DNA of 64,000 nt from Sulfurospirillum sp. (GCA_014859685.1 JACUTU010000002.1:1-64000); one strand, 5' to 3'; shown: positions 25,481 to 35,658, counted from the stretch's first letter. Translations and numbers: made by a program. Notes: generated from the sequence alone by a model not told the origin.

Positions 25481-26524
25481 TTGGGCAATTTTTTTATCGA
25501 GTATAGAGATCCTTTGTTTGGACTCATTATCCTCTTTTGTGTTATATTTATTATCTCATTTGCTAATTATTGGTGGGGTGCTTATAAAAATAAAGAAGAA
25601 AAACACGGCATTGAGCAGTTTATCAAAAAATTTGAGATATTGAGTGATCAAGATGAATATAAAAAACTCTTGAAAGATGTCACTATCCCAAAAGAATCTT
25701 TGGCTTTGCTTGCACATTCGTATGCAAAAAGTGGAGATTATGAAAAAGCTATCGGTTTGTATCTGCTTGTATTAGAGCAAACAAATGAGCGAAAACAGAA
25801 AGAATTTTTGCTTCTTGAGCTTGGCAAAACTTACTTTCGAGCTGGTTTTTTGCGTCGTAGTGAGGAGATTTTTTTAGAAGCTTTGCGGTTACATCCACGC
25901 AACGAAGAGGCACTCAAATTTTTAAGTGTTAGTTATGAGAAACTCAAAGAACATGAAAAAGCGATCGAAGTACTGAACGCCCTTGAAGAGTTAGGAGCAA
26001 AAGTGACCAACGAGAGAGCCTATTTGCAAGCGTTACAAATTACTTATGATTTTAAACTAAGCGATGCAAAAAAGATGGATGCTCTAGTTGATCTTGCAAA
26101 AAAAGTTCCATTTTTACAGAGAAAAGTGCTGGAATTCGCACAAATTATCCATAAACCTATCAGTATTTCCTTGCTTGATAGTTTCATCTTGGAAGATTGT
26201 GTTGATTTGCTTTGGTATATGGACGAAGATTTTATAAATCTAAACGATGCACACCATATTTTTGTGCAGCAGATTCAAAATGCCAAAGGTAAAACCGAAG
26301 ATTTTAGCGGCAATTTTGCCTATTTAGAATTTGCGATTATGGCGAAGTTGCATGTAGCAAACTACCACGATGCCACACTCAATTTTGAGTACCTCTGCGA
26401 TACATGTAAGCATACTTTTCCTATACATTTTTATCGTTGCCCAAACTGTCATAGCATCGCTAAAGCAAAGATAATCCCTATAATCACAACAGCAAAACAT
26501 GAAAAAAATATCTCTTTTCAGTGA
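25481..26524 (+). CDS. TPR protein with a membrane anchor and zinc ribbon (LapB/YciM-like layout)
   Basis: An N-terminal membrane helix (FGLIILFCVIFIISFANYWW, about 13-32) is followed by TPR repeats (about 70-200, e.g. YAKSGDYEKAIGLYLLVLEQ, EIFLEALRLHPRNEEALKFL) and a C-terminal rubredoxin-like pair CDTCKHTFPIHFYRCPNCHS (about 312-331). This order matches LapB/YciM, which controls lipopolysaccharide synthesis in enterobacteria. Length (347) is slightly shorter. The function here is inferred from layout only. It starts at TTG 25481 and overlaps rnhA by 26 nt. Confidence 0.75.
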   Translation: MGNFFIEYRDPLFGLIILFCVIFIISFANYWWGAYKNKEEKHGIEQFIKKFEILSDQDEYKKLLKDVTIPKESLALLAHSYAKSGDYEKAIGLYLLVLEQTNERKQKEFLLLELGKTYFRAGFLRRSEEIFLEALRLHPRNEEALKFLSVSYEKLKEHEKAIEVLNALEELGAKVTNERAYLQALQITYDFKLSDAKKMDALVDLAKKVPFLQRKVLEFAQIIHKPISISLLDSFILEDCVDLLWYMDEDFINLNDAHHIFVQQIQNAKGKTEDFSGNFAYLEFAIMAKLHVANYHDATLNFEYLCDTCKHTFPIHFYRCPNCHSIAKAKIIPIITTAKHEKNISFQ

Positions 26525-26921
26525 TGGCTCTGCTCTTGGCAATCCCGGATATGGCGGGTATTGTGCTATCTTGCGGTATAAAGATAATGAGCGAATTATC
26601 AGCGGAGCGCAAAAGGATGCCACCAATAACCAGATGGAGCTTTTAGCAGTTATCGAGGGTTTAAACGCATTGAAAGAGCCTTGCGAAGTTGAGATCATTA
26701 GTGATTCAAGCTATGTAGTGCGAGGCATCAATGAATGGCTTGCAGCGTGGGTGCAACGCAAGTTCGCAAAAGTAAAAAATCCACAATTATGGCAAAGATA
26801 CTTAGAAGTTGCCAAAAAACACAAGATACATGCGACTTGGGTGCGTGGACATACCGGACATGCGGAAAATGAACGGTGCGATATCATCGCAAAAGCAGAA
26901 GCTGAAAAATTAAAAATATAA
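26499..26921 (+). CDS. rnhA: Ribonuclease HI
   Basis: It cuts RNA in RNA-DNA hybrids. The catalytic acids are in place: [15 protein letters not shown] at 7-21 (D), [13 protein letters not shown] near 45 (E), [17 protein letters not shown] near 66 (D), and the last D in [13 protein letters not shown] near 128, after the handle and HTGHAEN loop. The length of 140 matches the bacterial enzyme. It lies inside the chain of overlapping genes between the TPR protein and rnc. Confidence 0.96.
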   Translation: MKKISLFSDGSALGNPGYGGYCAILRYKDNERIISGAQKDATNNQMELLAVIEGLNALKEPCEVEIISDSSYVVRGINEWLAAWVQRKFAKVKNPQLWQRYLEVAKKHKIHATWVRGHTGHAENERCDIIAKAEAEKLKI

Positions 26922-26931
26922 AGGAACTCGT

Positions 26932-27612
26932 ATGAATGTAGATGCATTACAGAAGCGTTTGGGTTATCAGTTTACACAAAAAAACCTGATAATCGAGGCA
27001 CTTACACACAAAAGTTATAAAAAACCATACAACAATGAACGCTTGGAGTTTTTAGGGGATGCGGTGATGGATCTCATCGTTGCTGAATACCTATATAAAA
27101 ATTTTCCACATGTACCAGAGGGTGATCTTTCAAAACTACGAGCATCGCTTGTAAATGAAAAGGGTTTTGAGCGATTGGCAAACGAATTGCATTTGGGTGA
27201 ATATATCTTTCTTTCTCAAGCAGAGGAAAACAACAAAGGACGGGAAAAAGCTTCTTTGCTTTCTAACGCTTTTGAGGCGGTTATGGGGGCTTTGTATCTT
27301 GAAGCCGGTCTGGCAAAAGTCAATACCCTTGCTACGAGTCTTTTGGAAAGAGTTTATCCAAAGATCGATCTTGAAACCATTTTTAGAGATTATAAAACTA
27401 CACTGCAAGAATTCACTCAAGCCAATCAGGGTGTTACGCCTGAGTATATTTTGGAGCGATCGAGCGGACCTGATCACAAAAAAGAGTTTGAAATATCCGT
27501 AAATGTGCGAGGTATCCGCATAGCAGCAGCTAAAGGCAAAAGCAAAAAAGAGGCACAGCAAAATGCGGCTATGATAGCATTGGAAAAACTCAGCAAGGGG
27601 ATGAGCTTATGA
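26932..27612 (+). CDS. rnc: Ribonuclease III
   Basis: It cuts double-stranded RNA for rRNA processing. The RNase III signature [20 protein letters not shown] is at 35-54, the second acidic patch [16 protein letters not shown] at about 109-124, and the double-stranded RNA-binding domain lies at about 155-226 ([11 protein letters not shown] ... [20 protein letters not shown]). It would also process the tracrRNA:pre-crRNA duplex of the type II CRISPR locus 30 kb away. ATG 26932 follows AAGGAAC; the end overlaps aroC by 4 nt. Confidence 0.97.
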   Translation: MNVDALQKRLGYQFTQKNLIIEALTHKSYKKPYNNERLEFLGDAVMDLIVAEYLYKNFPHVPEGDLSKLRASLVNEKGFERLANELHLGEYIFLSQAEENNKGREKASLLSNAFEAVMGALYLEAGLAKVNTLATSLLERVYPKIDLETIFRDYKTTLQEFTQANQGVTPEYILERSSGPDHKKEFEISVNVRGIRIAAAKGKSKKEAQQNAAMIALEKLSKGMSL

Positions 27613-28688
27613 GCCATAACACTTTTGGAAGATCATTTAGCTTTACTACATTTGGCGAATCGCATGGCAATGCAATTGGTTGTATACTCGATGGTGTTCC
27701 TGCTGGACTACTCATAGAAGAAGCGTTTATTCAAAGTGAGCTAGATAGACGCAAACCTGGAATGAACAAATACGCAACTGCAAGAAAAGAGAGCGATAAG
27801 GTTCAAATACTGAGCGGAGTGTTTGAGGGCTTGAGCATGGGAACACCTATAGCGCTTGTTATCTTCAATGAAAACCAAAAAAGCCACGATTATGACAACA
27901 TAAAAGATATCTTTCGTCCAGGACATGCAGACGCAACTTATTTTTATAAATACGGTATGCGAGATTATAGAGGTGGAGGCAGAAGTAGTGCTAGAGAAAC
28001 CGCCGCAAGAGTTGCCGCTGGTGCTATTGCAAAATTATTACTCGCACAAATTGGCGTACATGTACAAAGTGGCATTTGTCAAATTGGCAATATACAGGCA
28101 ACACAATCTGATTTTGAGTATGTCAAAACAAGCGAAATCTATGCACTTGATCCACATGTAGAACAGATGCAAAAACAAGCTATCATGGATGCAAAAAATG
28201 CACATGATTCTTTGGGCGGTGTTGCTTTGGTGCAAATGTCCCATGTTCCAAAAGGACTTGGAGAGCCTATTTATTATAAACTTGATGCTATCTTAGCTGA
28301 AGCGATGATGGGCATTAATGGCGTTAAAGCTGTAGAAATCGGAGAAGGCTTTTCCTCTTCAAAACTGAGAGGCTCACAAAATAATGATCCTATATTTGAA
28401 GATGGCTTCGCAAGCAATCACAGCGGAGGTATACTTGGCGGCATCAGCAATGGTGAAACGATCGAGTTGCGCGTATATTTTAAACCAACACCTTCTATCT
28501 TTTTGGAACAGCACACTGTTGATATCCACAATCAAGAGCAAAAATACGCACTCAAAGGCAGACACGATCCATGTATTGCAGTGCGAGGTAGCGTTGTAGC
28601 TGAAGCGATGAGTGCCATCGTTTTGGCTGATATGCTTTTGCTCAATATGGGAGCTAAAATGGAGCATATCCAAAAGATATATTGTTAA
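27609..28688 (+). CDS. aroC: Chorismate synthase
   Basis: It turns EPSP into chorismate, the last shared step of aromatic amino-acid synthesis, with reduced FMN. Signatures: [20 protein letters not shown] at 12-31, [20 protein letters not shown] near 104-123, [20 protein letters not shown] near 123-142, and [15 protein letters not shown] near 268. The 359 residues are full length. It shares a 4-nt overlap with rnc. Confidence 0.97.
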   Translation: MSHNTFGRSFSFTTFGESHGNAIGCILDGVPAGLLIEEAFIQSELDRRKPGMNKYATARKESDKVQILSGVFEGLSMGTPIALVIFNENQKSHDYDNIKDIFRPGHADATYFYKYGMRDYRGGGRSSARETAARVAAGAIAKLLLAQIGVHVQSGICQIGNIQATQSDFEYVKTSEIYALDPHVEQMQKQAIMDAKNAHDSLGGVALVQMSHVPKGLGEPIYYKLDAILAEAMMGINGVKAVEIGEGFSSSKLRGSQNNDPIFEDGFASNHSGGILGGISNGETIELRVYFKPTPSIFLEQHTVDIHNQEQKYALKGRHDPCIAVRGSVVAEAMSAIVLADMLLLNMGAKMEHIQKIYC

Positions 28689-28753
28689 AATCATCTTTTT
28701 TTCATTTATTCTTGTTAATATTCAAACTTAATTAGTAATTTTAGGGGGAATGT

Positions 28754-29248
28754 ATGAATGCTTATCAAATAGCAATGCGGATGGAAAAAGAAGCTGAAAA
28801 AGCTTACAGAGATATGGCAGAACAAACAGTGGATAGCACGATGAAAAAACTGCTTCTTCGATTGGCAGACGATGAGGTTAGGCATTTTAGTTCATTTGAA
28901 AAAATGGCAAACAATGAAAGTGCTTTGAAAGATATAGAAAATTTTTCAGATAAATTTTTTGCTAAAGACATATTTTCTGAAATAAAAGCACAAAATAAAC
29001 GCTATAACTTCAATCAAGAGCAAGTAGATTTTTACAACAAAGCGGCAAGAGTTGAAGATGAAACATATAATTTTTACCTAGAGCAAGCACAAATTGCTAC
29101 TGATGCTGATACAAAAAAAGTATTTACACTCATAGCAAATGAAGAGAAAAAGCACCACGATATTGTGAACAATCTAGCTTCTTTTGTAAGCGCTCCAGAT
29201 GTCTGGCTTGAAAGTGCAGAATTTTATAAAATTGTTGAAGAAGAGTAA
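28754..29248 (+). CDS. Rubrerythrin/ferritin-like diiron protein
   Basis: Two ferritin-like helical repeats carry the diiron ligands: EKEAEKAYRDMAEQ (about 12-25) with LADDEVRHFSSFEKM (about 38-52), and AARVEDETYNFYLEQ (about 97-111) with LIANEEKKHHDIVNNL (about 126-141). It lacks the C-terminal rubredoxin domain of classical rubrerythrin. A role in peroxide or iron handling is likely by family. ATG 28754 follows TAGGGGGAATGT. The stop codon directly abuts inverted-repeat element copy 2. Confidence 0.85.
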   Translation: MNAYQIAMRMEKEAEKAYRDMAEQTVDSTMKKLLLRLADDEVRHFSSFEKMANNESALKDIENFSDKFFAKDIFSEIKAQNKRYNFNQEQVDFYNKAARVEDETYNFYLEQAQIATDADTKKVFTLIANEEKKHHDIVNNLASFVSAPDVWLESAEFYKIVEEE

Positions 29249-29408
29249 CTGACCTTACGCACTTTTGCAAAAAAGTTCGTAAATACCTCTCATTTTCTCA
29301 AAAAGTACTTTTTCGTAGCTTTAGGGGAGTGTTAGGGATATTTGTTCTTGCCATAAAACCAAGTTTCTTTAGAAAAACAGATGCGTCCGTTTTGGTGCAT
29401 AACATCAG
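29249..29408 (+). mobile_element. Terminal-inverted-repeat element, copy 2 (160 bp)
   Basis: The left end CTGACCTTACGCACTTTTGC and right end GGTGCATAACATCAG are inverted copies of each other. The first 75 bases match copy 1 (1659-1748); an extra 70-base interior is absent from copy 1, so copy 1 may be an internally deleted form. It begins at the base after the rubrerythrin-like stop codon and ends 3 bp before the rnhB stop. It has no coding capacity. Confidence 0.75.
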
Positions 29409-29411
29409 AGA

Positions 29412-29960
29412 TTAAAAAAGTTTTGGCTCACTAAGAGCTTTGATTTTATAGCTTTTTCTGTGGATTGAAGAATAGCCAAACTCTTCAATCTGCTTTACAT
29501 GTAGACTTGTGATGTATCCTTTGTGTTTTGCAAAAGAGTATTGTGGATATTTGCAAGCAATGGCGTACATGTAGCGGTCTCTACTGACTTTTGCCAAAAT
29601 ACTCGCAGCACTCACTTCAGCCACTTTCGCATCTGCTTTAACCATCGTTTTTATCCCATCAACCCCAAAAGTGCAGTTTCCATCCATCAAGATCTCATAC
29701 GCATCAAAATGCTCACTTATCTGCACGAGTGCATCATGCAAAGCATGGCTCAAGCCAAAATTATCGATGAAATTGTTATCAAAAAAAAGTATTTTGTGTT
29801 TTGATTTTTCTATGATTTGATCAAAAAGCTTTTCTCTGCGTTTTTCACTCAACACTTTAGAATCAGCCAAACCCTCGATAGCCTCCGACAATACAACAGC
29901 CGCCACAACCAAGGGTCCAGCACAACATCCACGCCCAGCTTCATCTACACCACACAGCAT
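29412..29960 (-). CDS. rnhB: Ribonuclease HII
   Basis: It removes ribonucleotides and RNA primers from DNA. Motif I LCGVDEAGRGCCAGPLVVAA is at residues 2-21 with the paired D-E, LMDGNCTFGVDGIKT near 90 has the third acid, and EVSAASILAKVSRDRYMYA near 114-132 the fourth site. The 182 residues are complete. Its gene holds two TACATGTA palindromes. The gene is boxed between element copies 2 and 3. Confidence 0.95.
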   Translation of the reverse strand: MLCGVDEAGRGCCAGPLVVAAVVLSEAIEGLADSKVLSEKRREKLFDQIIEKSKHKILFFDNNFIDNFGLSHALHDALVQISEHFDAYEILMDGNCTFGVDGIKTMVKADAKVAEVSAASILAKVSRDRYMYAIACKYPQYSFAKHKGYITSLHVKQIEEFGYSSIHRKSYKIKALSEPKLF

Positions 29961-29980
29961 AAAAACTCCTTACATGTAAG

Positions 29981-30035
29981 TAACTCTCATTTTCGCGAAA
30001 AGTACCTTTTTCATAGCTTTAGTGCGTAACATCAG
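29981..30035 (+). mobile_element. Terminal-inverted-repeat element, copy 3 (partial)
   Basis: CTCTCATTTTCGCGAAAAGT at about 29983 onward, then CATAGCTTTAGTGCGTAACATCAG ending at 30035, matches the right two thirds of copy 1. The left terminus is missing. It lies in the 86 bp between two minus-strand genes, beside a TACATGTA palindrome at 29971. Confidence 0.65.
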
Positions 30036-30046
30036 TAAGTAAATCA

Positions 30047-31117
30047 TTAGCTCAATGCCCAATCCCAAAAAGGGATGAGTTTGCAATCTATATCTTTGAT
30101 TTGAAATTGTGCTTCGTTGCCTAAAGAGATGATAAGTACTCTTTGTATCTCCAAATCCACGCTTAAATTGAGAGCTTTTTCTATCTTGTTTTGAAGCGTT
30201 TGATGCAGTAAAAATGGCATACTCACGATAGCAAGTTTTTCTTGCGGGAGATAAAAATCAAAATAATCACTATAAAAAATCTCCGAATATTTTTTATGGA
30301 GTTCACAAAAAATCATATTTTCAAATCTTTTATGAAAATCTTTCTTAAAACTCAATGCACTTTGAAAAGCAAAATCAATGAGAAAAATCTTTTTATTGGC
30401 ATTTGGAAAGTGTAACTTTGGTACAAAAGCGATAAGCGAACGATCTTCAAGTGCGTTTACACTACTATAAAGTTTATCTTTGGAGACTTTCATAGAATTT
30501 TTAAGTTGATTGTAGACTTGAAAAAGGGAAATTTTATTGCCTATTAATTCTGCAAATTTTTTAAAAATATGGTACTCAAGCGTTTCATAAGTGAGTATTC
30601 TAGCAAGTTCCTGCAAGGCTTTTGCGGATTCATTTTCATGGCGTAAAACGATAGATGCAAATGTACCATCTTTTGTAAATTGATTGAAAATTTGTTCGAT
30701 GCTTGAGTATCTTCTCTCAAAAGCGATAAACTCTTCAAAATCAAGAGGATAGAGTTTTAACTCCTCAAATCCCTCTACATGTAGGCTATTTTTATGCGAT
30801 GTGAGGATGATATTTTCTAAGTTTGGCAACATTATGGAGTGATCATAATTTTCTATAACAAGCAGTGAAATTGTATGCTTTAAAACAAAACTCTCGAGCG
30901 AGTTTAGCACAATTTGTTTGTTGATTCGCACATCTTCAAGATCAATATAAAGATAATCTTTTTTAGAAAACTGCGTAAGAAAATCAAAAATAAGGGAACT
31001 TTTTCCACTTTTTTTAACACCCTTTAGAAGTATTTTACCCAATCCTAAACGCAATTTTCTATCAACAAAATGAAGATTTTTATATTCATGTTCATAGAGT
31101 ATCTCCAAATCCTGCAT
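30047..31117 (-). CDS. AAA-type ATPase with C-terminal DUF4143-like domain
   Basis: The P-loop ILLKGVKKSGKSSLIFDFL is at about 28-46, a Walker B-like DYLYIDLEDVR near 53 and SLLVIENYDH near 84. A winged-helix-like middle (about 180-240, ISLFQVYNQLKNSMKVSKDK) and the block KKIFLIDFAFQSAL near 243 fit the ATPase/DUF4143 families found widely in bacteria with unknown roles. It has 356 residues, complete. It stands alone, divergent from the ribosomal cluster. Confidence 0.8.
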   Translation of the reverse strand: MQDLEILYEHEYKNLHFVDRKLRLGLGKILLKGVKKSGKSSLIFDFLTQFSKKDYLYIDLEDVRINKQIVLNSLESFVLKHTISLLVIENYDHSIMLPNLENIILTSHKNSLHVEGFEELKLYPLDFEEFIAFERRYSSIEQIFNQFTKDGTFASIVLRHENESAKALQELARILTYETLEYHIFKKFAELIGNKISLFQVYNQLKNSMKVSKDKLYSSVNALEDRSLIAFVPKLHFPNANKKIFLIDFAFQSALSFKKDFHKRFENMIFCELHKKYSEIFYSDYFDFYLPQEKLAIVSMPFLLHQTLQNKIEKALNLSVDLEIQRVLIISLGNEAQFQIKDIDCKLIPFWDWALS

Positions 31118-31200
31118 GTAAACTCCTTGAAAAGATTATAATATCATCCTTATTAAAAGGAAATAAAATAGAACAAGAATCAAATAAAAGCCCCAAATAC

Positions 31201-31229
31201 TTGACTTTTAAAGTTTTTTTCAGTAAAAT
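31201..31229 (+). promoter_or_regulatory. Promoter of the S10 ribosomal cluster
   Basis: TTGACT at 31201-31206, a 17-bp spacer and TAAAAT at 31224-31229 give a good sigma-70 promoter 57 bp upstream of the rpsJ ATG. It is the only clear strong promoter ahead of the following ribosomal genes and lies opposite the divergent ATPase gene. Confidence 0.8.
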
Positions 31230-31285
31230 CTCGTTCCTTATTAAGTCATCCTTAGTTGGTGACGAGTTCTTTTTTAGGGGTATTT

Positions 31286-31597
31286 ATGGAAAAAATTAGA
31301 CTTAAACTCAAGGCGTATGACCATCGAGTTTTAGACAGATCTGTTGCAGCTATTATAGAAGCTGTTAAGCGAACTGGTGCTGAAATTATTGGCCCAATTC
31401 CTATGCCTACAAAGATAAAGCGCTATACAGTGCTTAAATCACCACATGTAAACAAAACATCAAGAGAGCAATTTGAAATGAGAATTCATTCACGCATGAT
31501 CGACATCGTATCGGCAACGACTGACACTATCGATTCACTTATGAAACTTGACTTGGCGCCTGAGGTGAATGTTGAAGTTAGAGCTATGGGTAAGTAG
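31286..31597 (+). CDS. rpsJ: Ribosomal protein S10
   Basis: First gene of the S10-spc-alpha cluster; a 30S subunit head protein. [20 protein letters not shown] at the start and [20 protein letters not shown] in the middle are diagnostic. I start it at ATG 31286 (MEKIRLK, 103 residues, the usual length) with TAGGGG upstream, not at the in-frame TTG 31256. Confidence 0.98.
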   Translation: MEKIRLKLKAYDHRVLDRSVAAIIEAVKRTGAEIIGPIPMPTKIKRYTVLKSPHVNKTSREQFEMRIHSRMIDIVSATTDTIDSLMKLDLAPEVNVEVRAMGK

Positions 31598-31606
31598 GGA
31601 GTAATC

Positions 31607-32185
31607 ATGGAATATATAGTAGAAAAAATCGGAATGAGCAGAACTATTGCAGTACCGAGCATTCCTGTAACTTTACTAAAAGTATTGGATGCTAAAGTTT
31701 GCGAAGTAAACGAATCAAAGCGAGCGCTTGTTGCGTATTCTCGCGGTAAAAAGATTAACAAAGCAATAGCTGGACAACAAAAGAAATATTCTTTGTCAGC
31801 TGAGTTTAACCGTTTTACAACGATGGATGTTGCAAATGATGCAGTTGGCGATCTTGATATGGCGCCACTTGGTGAAGCAAAAAAACTAAAAGTAAGTTTC
31901 AACTCTAAAGGTAGAGGCTTTGCTGGTGTTATCAAACGCCACGGTTTTGCTGGTGGTCCAGGCGGACATGGTAGTCGTTTTCACAGAGCCCCGGGTTCAA
32001 TTGGTAACTGTGAATGGCCAGGTCGTGTTCAAAAAGGCAAAAAAATGCCAGGTCACTATGGCAATGTAAAAGTAACTGTAAAAAATGAAGTCGTTTCTTA
32101 TGACGCAGAAAATGGCATCTTAGCACTTAAAGGTGCAGTTGCTGGTCCAAATGGCGCAATGGGACGAGTAAGGATAGTAAAATGA
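31607..32185 (+). CDS. rplC: Ribosomal protein L3
   Basis: A 50S assembly protein near the peptidyl-transferase centre. The conserved loop [20 protein letters not shown] lies at about 114-133 and KKMPGHYGN at about 145-153. The N-terminus starts [12 protein letters not shown]. The 192 residues are a little shorter than in enterobacteria, normal for Campylobacterota. It overlaps rplD by 4 nt. Confidence 0.98.
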   Translation: MEYIVEKIGMSRTIAVPSIPVTLLKVLDAKVCEVNESKRALVAYSRGKKINKAIAGQQKKYSLSAEFNRFTTMDVANDAVGDLDMAPLGEAKKLKVSFNSKGRGFAGVIKRHGFAGGPGGHGSRFHRAPGSIGNCEWPGRVQKGKKMPGHYGNVKVTVKNEVVSYDAENGILALKGAVAGPNGAMGRVRIVK

Positions 32186-32796
32186 GTAGTGCAATCGTAC
32201 TAAATGATAAATTTGAAAATTCAGGTGAGTTTGCACTTCCTGAAAGTTATGACGGAATCAATTCGCACAATCTTCATCTTTATGTTAAATCATATCTTGC
32301 ATCACTTCGTGCAAACTCTGCAAACACAAAAACAAAAGCGGAAGTAAGCGGTGGTGGTAAAAAGCCATGGAGTCAAAAAGGTAGAGGTGGAGCTAGATCT
32401 GGTAGTAACAGAAGTCCAGTTTGGGTTGGCGGCGGTATCGCTATGGGACCTAGAGCAAATAAAAATTATGATCTTAAAGTAAACAAAAAACAAAAAAGAT
32501 TGGCTCTAGAATTTGCTTTGATGCAAAAAGCAAAACACCATTCACTTTTCGTGTTGGATTCTTTGAGTGTCGAATCTGGTAAAACAAAAGATGCAGCAAA
32601 TATCATAAAATCAATTGGTGCAAGAGATGCACTTATCGTAAAAGATTTGGTTGATGAGAAAACATTTATGGCTTTCAGAAATGTTCCAAATGCATACCTA
32701 ATCGAATCAAACGAACTCAATGCTTATTTAGCTTCTGCATTTTATGTGGTCGTTATAGAGCGCAGTGCGTTAGAAACAATAGTAAAAGAGGCTTAG
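32182..32796 (+). CDS. rplD: Ribosomal protein L4
   Basis: A 50S protein lining the exit tunnel. The long basic loop [20 protein letters not shown] (about 54-73) and [20 protein letters not shown] (about 76-95) are characteristic. In enterobacteria L4 also represses its own operon; no equivalent leader is obvious here. It has 204 residues, in the usual order before L23. Confidence 0.98.
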   Translation: MSSAIVLNDKFENSGEFALPESYDGINSHNLHLYVKSYLASLRANSANTKTKAEVSGGGKKPWSQKGRGGARSGSNRSPVWVGGGIAMGPRANKNYDLKVNKKQKRLALEFALMQKAKHHSLFVLDSLSVESGKTKDAANIIKSIGARDALIVKDLVDEKTFMAFRNVPNAYLIESNELNAYLASAFYVVVIERSALETIVKEA

Positions 32797-32798
32797 TC

Positions 32799-33080
32799 AT
32801 GGCAGATATAACAGATATAAAAGCAATACTTTATACTGAAAAAAGCTTGAGCCTTCAAGAGAATGGTACGGTTGTAATTCAGACTTCAACAAGAATGACA
32901 AAAAATCGTCTCAAAGAGGTTTTAAGAGAGTATTTTGGCTTTACCCCAATAAAAGTAAATTCATTGAGAGTTCTAGGTAAAGTGAAAAAGTTTAAAGGAA
33001 TCGAAGGAAAAAGAAACGATTTCAAAAAATTCTATGTGCAACTTCCTGAAGGTGCGCAACTTGAAAATGTAGGGGCGTAA
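32799..33080 (+). CDS. rplW: Ribosomal protein L23
   Basis: A 50S protein at the exit-tunnel rim that docks trigger factor and [23 protein letters not shown] and [16 protein letters not shown] give the family pattern. With 93 residues it is complete. It sits 2 nt after rplD and 1 nt before rplB. Confidence 0.97.
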   Translation: MADITDIKAILYTEKSLSLQENGTVVIQTSTRMTKNRLKEVLREYFGFTPIKVNSLRVLGKVKKFKGIEGKRNDFKKFYVQLPEGAQLENVGA

Positions 33081-33081
33081 T

Positions 33082-33912
33082 ATGGCAATAAAATCATATA
33101 GACCATATACTCCAAGCCGTAGATTTATGACAGGTTTGGACTCAAGTGATATAACCGCAAAAGCAAGCGTACCAAGCCTTTTGGTAAAAGTTCCTGCTTC
33201 TGGTGGCCGTAACAATAACGGAAGAATCACATCTAGACATAAAGAGGCTGGAGCAAAAAAACTCTATAGAATTATAGATTTTAAAAGAAGAAAATTTGGT
33301 GTCCCAGGTAGCGTAGAAGCTATCGAATACGATCCAAATAGAAATTGCCGTATCGCACTCATTTCTTATGCAGATGGTGATAAAAGATATATCTTACAAC
33401 CAAATGGTTTGAGCGTTGGTGACGCTGTTAGCGCAGCTGAAAGCGGACTTGATATCAAGCCAGGCAATGCTATGAAACTTAAAAACATTCCATTGGGTAC
33501 TATTTTGCACAATATAGAGATGAAACCTGGTAAAGGTGGACAGATCGCAAGAAGTGCTGGTGGTTACGCACAATTGATGGGTAAAGAAGAAAAATATGTT
33601 ATCTTAAGATTGCCAAGCGGTGAAATGAGACAAGTACTTGCTGAATGTATGGCAACAGTTGGAACAGTTGGTTGTGGAGACTGGGCAAATGTTGTTATTG
33701 GAAAAGCAGGACGAAATCGTCATCGTGGTATTAGACCACAAACTCGTGGTTCTGCTATGAACCCAATCGATCACCCACACGGTGGTGGTGAAGGTAAAAG
33801 TAACTCAGGTCGTCACCCTGTAACTCCATGGGGCAAACCAACTAAAGGTGCTAAAACTCGTCATAAAAAAGCGAGCGACAAACTGATTATTTCTAGAAAA
33901 AAAGGAAAATAG
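33082..33912 (+). CDS. rplB: Ribosomal protein L2
   Basis: A core 50S protein needed for subunit joining and peptidyl transfer. [16 protein letters not shown] at the start and the near-invariant [20 protein letters not shown] (about 226-245) with the key histidine identify it. The 276 residues and the lysine-rich end [12 protein letters not shown] are typical. Confidence 0.99.
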   Translation: MAIKSYRPYTPSRRFMTGLDSSDITAKASVPSLLVKVPASGGRNNNGRITSRHKEAGAKKLYRIIDFKRRKFGVPGSVEAIEYDPNRNCRIALISYADGDKRYILQPNGLSVGDAVSAAESGLDIKPGNAMKLKNIPLGTILHNIEMKPGKGGQIARSAGGYAQLMGKEEKYVILRLPSGEMRQVLAECMATVGTVGCGDWANVVIGKAGRNRHRGIRPQTRGSAMNPIDHPHGGGEGKSNSGRHPVTPWGKPTKGAKTRHKKASDKLIISRKKGK

Positions 33913-34194
33913 ATGGCTAGATCGCTAAAAAAAGGTCCTTTTGTTGATGATCACTTAATGAAAAAAGTATTAAAGGCGAAAGAAGAAAATTCAAATAAGC
34001 CGATTAAAACTTGGTCACGAAGAAGTACTATTACTCCTGATATGATTGGTTTAACATTTAATATACACAATGGTAGAAATTTTATACCTGTGTATATCAG
34101 CGAAAACCATATTGGCTACAAGATGGGTGAATTTGCTCCAACGCGTACATTTAAGGGTCACAAGGGCTCTGTGCAAAAGAAAATAGGTAAGTAG
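33913..34194 (+). CDS. rpsS: Ribosomal protein S19
   Basis: A 30S head protein contacting S13. [20 protein letters not shown] is diagnostic, as is [12 protein letters not shown] near residue 75. It has 93 residues and starts directly after the rplB stop. Confidence 0.98.
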   Translation: MARSLKKGPFVDDHLMKKVLKAKEENSNKPIKTWSRRSTITPDMIGLTFNIHNGRNFIPVYISENHIGYKMGEFAPTRTFKGHKGSVQKKIGK

Positions 34195-34200
34195 GGAAAA

Positions 34201-34533
34201 ATGAGTAAAGCAATATTGAAATTTATCAGATTATCACCTACTAAAGCAAGATTGATTGCGCGAGAAGTACAAGGTATGAATGCAGAACTTGCACTTGCAA
34301 GTCTAGAATTTACACCAAACAAGAGTGCAAAAATTATCTCAAAAGTAATCGCTAGTGCAGTATCAAATGGCGGTTTTGAACCTGAGGAAGTTATAGTATC
34401 ATCTTGTAGAGTAGATGCGGGTCCAGTTTTAAAAAGATTTAGACCTAGAGCTAGAGGAAGCGCAAGCGGAATCAGAAAACCAACTTCTCATGTATTTGTT
34501 GAAGTAAGCAAGTTAGCAAAGAAGGAAGACTAA
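34201..34533 (+). CDS. rplV: Ribosomal protein L22
   Basis: A 50S tunnel protein whose beta-hairpin is macrolide-relevant. [20 protein letters not shown] at about 10-29 and [20 protein letters not shown] at about 72-91 mark the conserved ends of the hairpin. It has 110 residues, complete. Confidence 0.98.
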   Translation: MSKAILKFIRLSPTKARLIAREVQGMNAELALASLEFTPNKSAKIISKVIASAVSNGGFEPEEVIVSSCRVDAGPVLKRFRPRARGSASGIRKPTSHVFVEVSKLAKKED

Positions 34534-34534
34534 G

Positions 34535-35233
34535 ATGGGTCAAAAAGTAAATCCAATTGGTTTAAGACTAGGCATCAATAGAAACTGGGATTCAAGATGG
34601 TATCCAGGCGGCGACAACTTGGCTGAAAATATCGGCGAAGATTATAAAATCAGAAAATATTTGAAAAAAGAACTCTATTATGCAGGTGTAAGCCAAATCA
34701 TCATTGAGAGAACTGCTAAAAAACTACGCGTTACTGTGGTTGCAGCTCGTCCTGGTATCATCATCGGTAAAAAAGGTGCAGATATAGAAAAATTGAGAAT
34801 TAAGCTCAATAAACTCATCAACAAAGATGTTAATGTAAACATCAAAGAAGAGAGAAAAGCGCAGGCTTCAGCGCAACTTGCTGCTGAGAATGTTGCTATG
34901 CAATTAGAACGCCGTGTTGCTTTTAGAAGAGCGATGAAAAAAGTTATTCAAGGTGCACAAAAATCTGGTGCTAAAGGTATCAAAATATCTGTAGCTGGGC
35001 GTCTAGGCGGTGCTGAGATGGCAAGAACTGAATGGTATCTTGAAGGACGCGTTCCTTTACATACACTCAGAGCAAGAATTGATTACGGCTTTGCAGAGGC
35101 ACATACCACTTATGGAATCATCGGTGTTAAAGTATGGATCTTCAAGGGTGAAGTTTTGAGCAATGGAATCCAAGCTGAACCAAAAGAAGAAGAAGAAAAA
35201 AGACCAAGAAAACCAAGAAGAGGTAAAAACTAA
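34535..35233 (+). CDS. rpsC: Ribosomal protein S3
   Basis: A 30S protein at the mRNA entry. It has the N-terminal [20 protein letters not shown] and a KH domain with [19 protein letters not shown] (about 71-89), then [20 protein letters not shown]. The 232-residue protein ends in an acidic then basic tail ([16 protein letters not shown]). The stop overlaps the L16 start. Confidence 0.98.
   Translation: MGQKVNPIGLRLGINRNWDSRWYPGGDNLAENIGEDYKIRKYLKKELYYAGVSQIIIERTAKKLRVTVVAARPGIIIGKKGADIEKLRIKLNKLINKDVNVNIKEERKAQASAQLAAENVAMQLERRVAFRRAMKKVIQGAQKSGAKGIKISVAGRLGGAEMARTEWYLEGRVPLHTLRARIDYGFAEAHTTYGIIGVKVWIFKGEVLSNGIQAEPKEEEEKRPRKPRRGKN
35142..35232 (+). other. Lysine/arginine-rich 3' end of rpsC before rplP
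   Basis: The last codons of S3 form an acidic-basic tail ([16 protein letters not shown]) rich in AAG/AGA. The purine run GAAGAAGAAGAAAAAAG also lies in ribosome-binding distance of the rplP ATG at 35233. Confidence 0.4.
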
Positions 35234-35658
35234 TGTTAATGCCTAAAAGAACAAAATACAGAAAACAGATGAAAGGCCGTAATCGCGGTAAGTCATTTAG
35301 AGGAAACACTATTGCATTTGGAGACTTTGCTCTCAAAGCTATTGAAGCGGGTCGTATCGATTCCCGTCAAATAGAAGCCGCTAGGATCTCTTATACAAGA
35401 CATGTAAAAAGACAAGCAAAAACTTGGATTCGTGTATTTCCAGATAAGCCAATTACTGCTAAGCCACTTGAAACTAGGATGGGTAAAGGTAAAGGTGCTG
35501 TCGATAAATGGGTTATGAATATCAAGCCTGGCAGAATTATATTTGAAATGGCAGGAGTTGATGAAAAACTTGCTCGAGAAGCATTAACACTTGCCATGCA
35601 CAAACTACCTTTCAAAACAAAGATAGTGACAAGAGAGAGTGAACATGAAATATATTGA
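35233..35658 (+). CDS. rplP: Ribosomal protein L16
   Basis: A 50S protein by the A-site tRNA. It starts [19 protein letters not shown], with the N-terminal MLMPK form usual for the family; ATG 35239 is an alternative. Further marks are [20 protein letters not shown] near 82-101. It has 141 residues. Its end overlaps the rpmC start by 14 nt. Confidence 0.98.
   Translation: MLMPKRTKYRKQMKGRNRGKSFRGNTIAFGDFALKAIEAGRIDSRQIEAARISYTRHVKRQAKTWIRVFPDKPITAKPLETRMGKGKGAVDKWVMNIKPGRIIFEMAGVDEKLAREALTLAMHKLPFKTKIVTRESEHEIY

Noticed and set aside
29523-29804. Plus-strand frame opposite rnhB
   Set aside because: The minus strand carries a full set of RNase HII motifs; the other frame has no recognisable content.
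31256-31285. Upstream TTG start for S10
   Set aside because: The ten extra residues match no S10 protein and a ribosome-binding site precedes ATG 31286.
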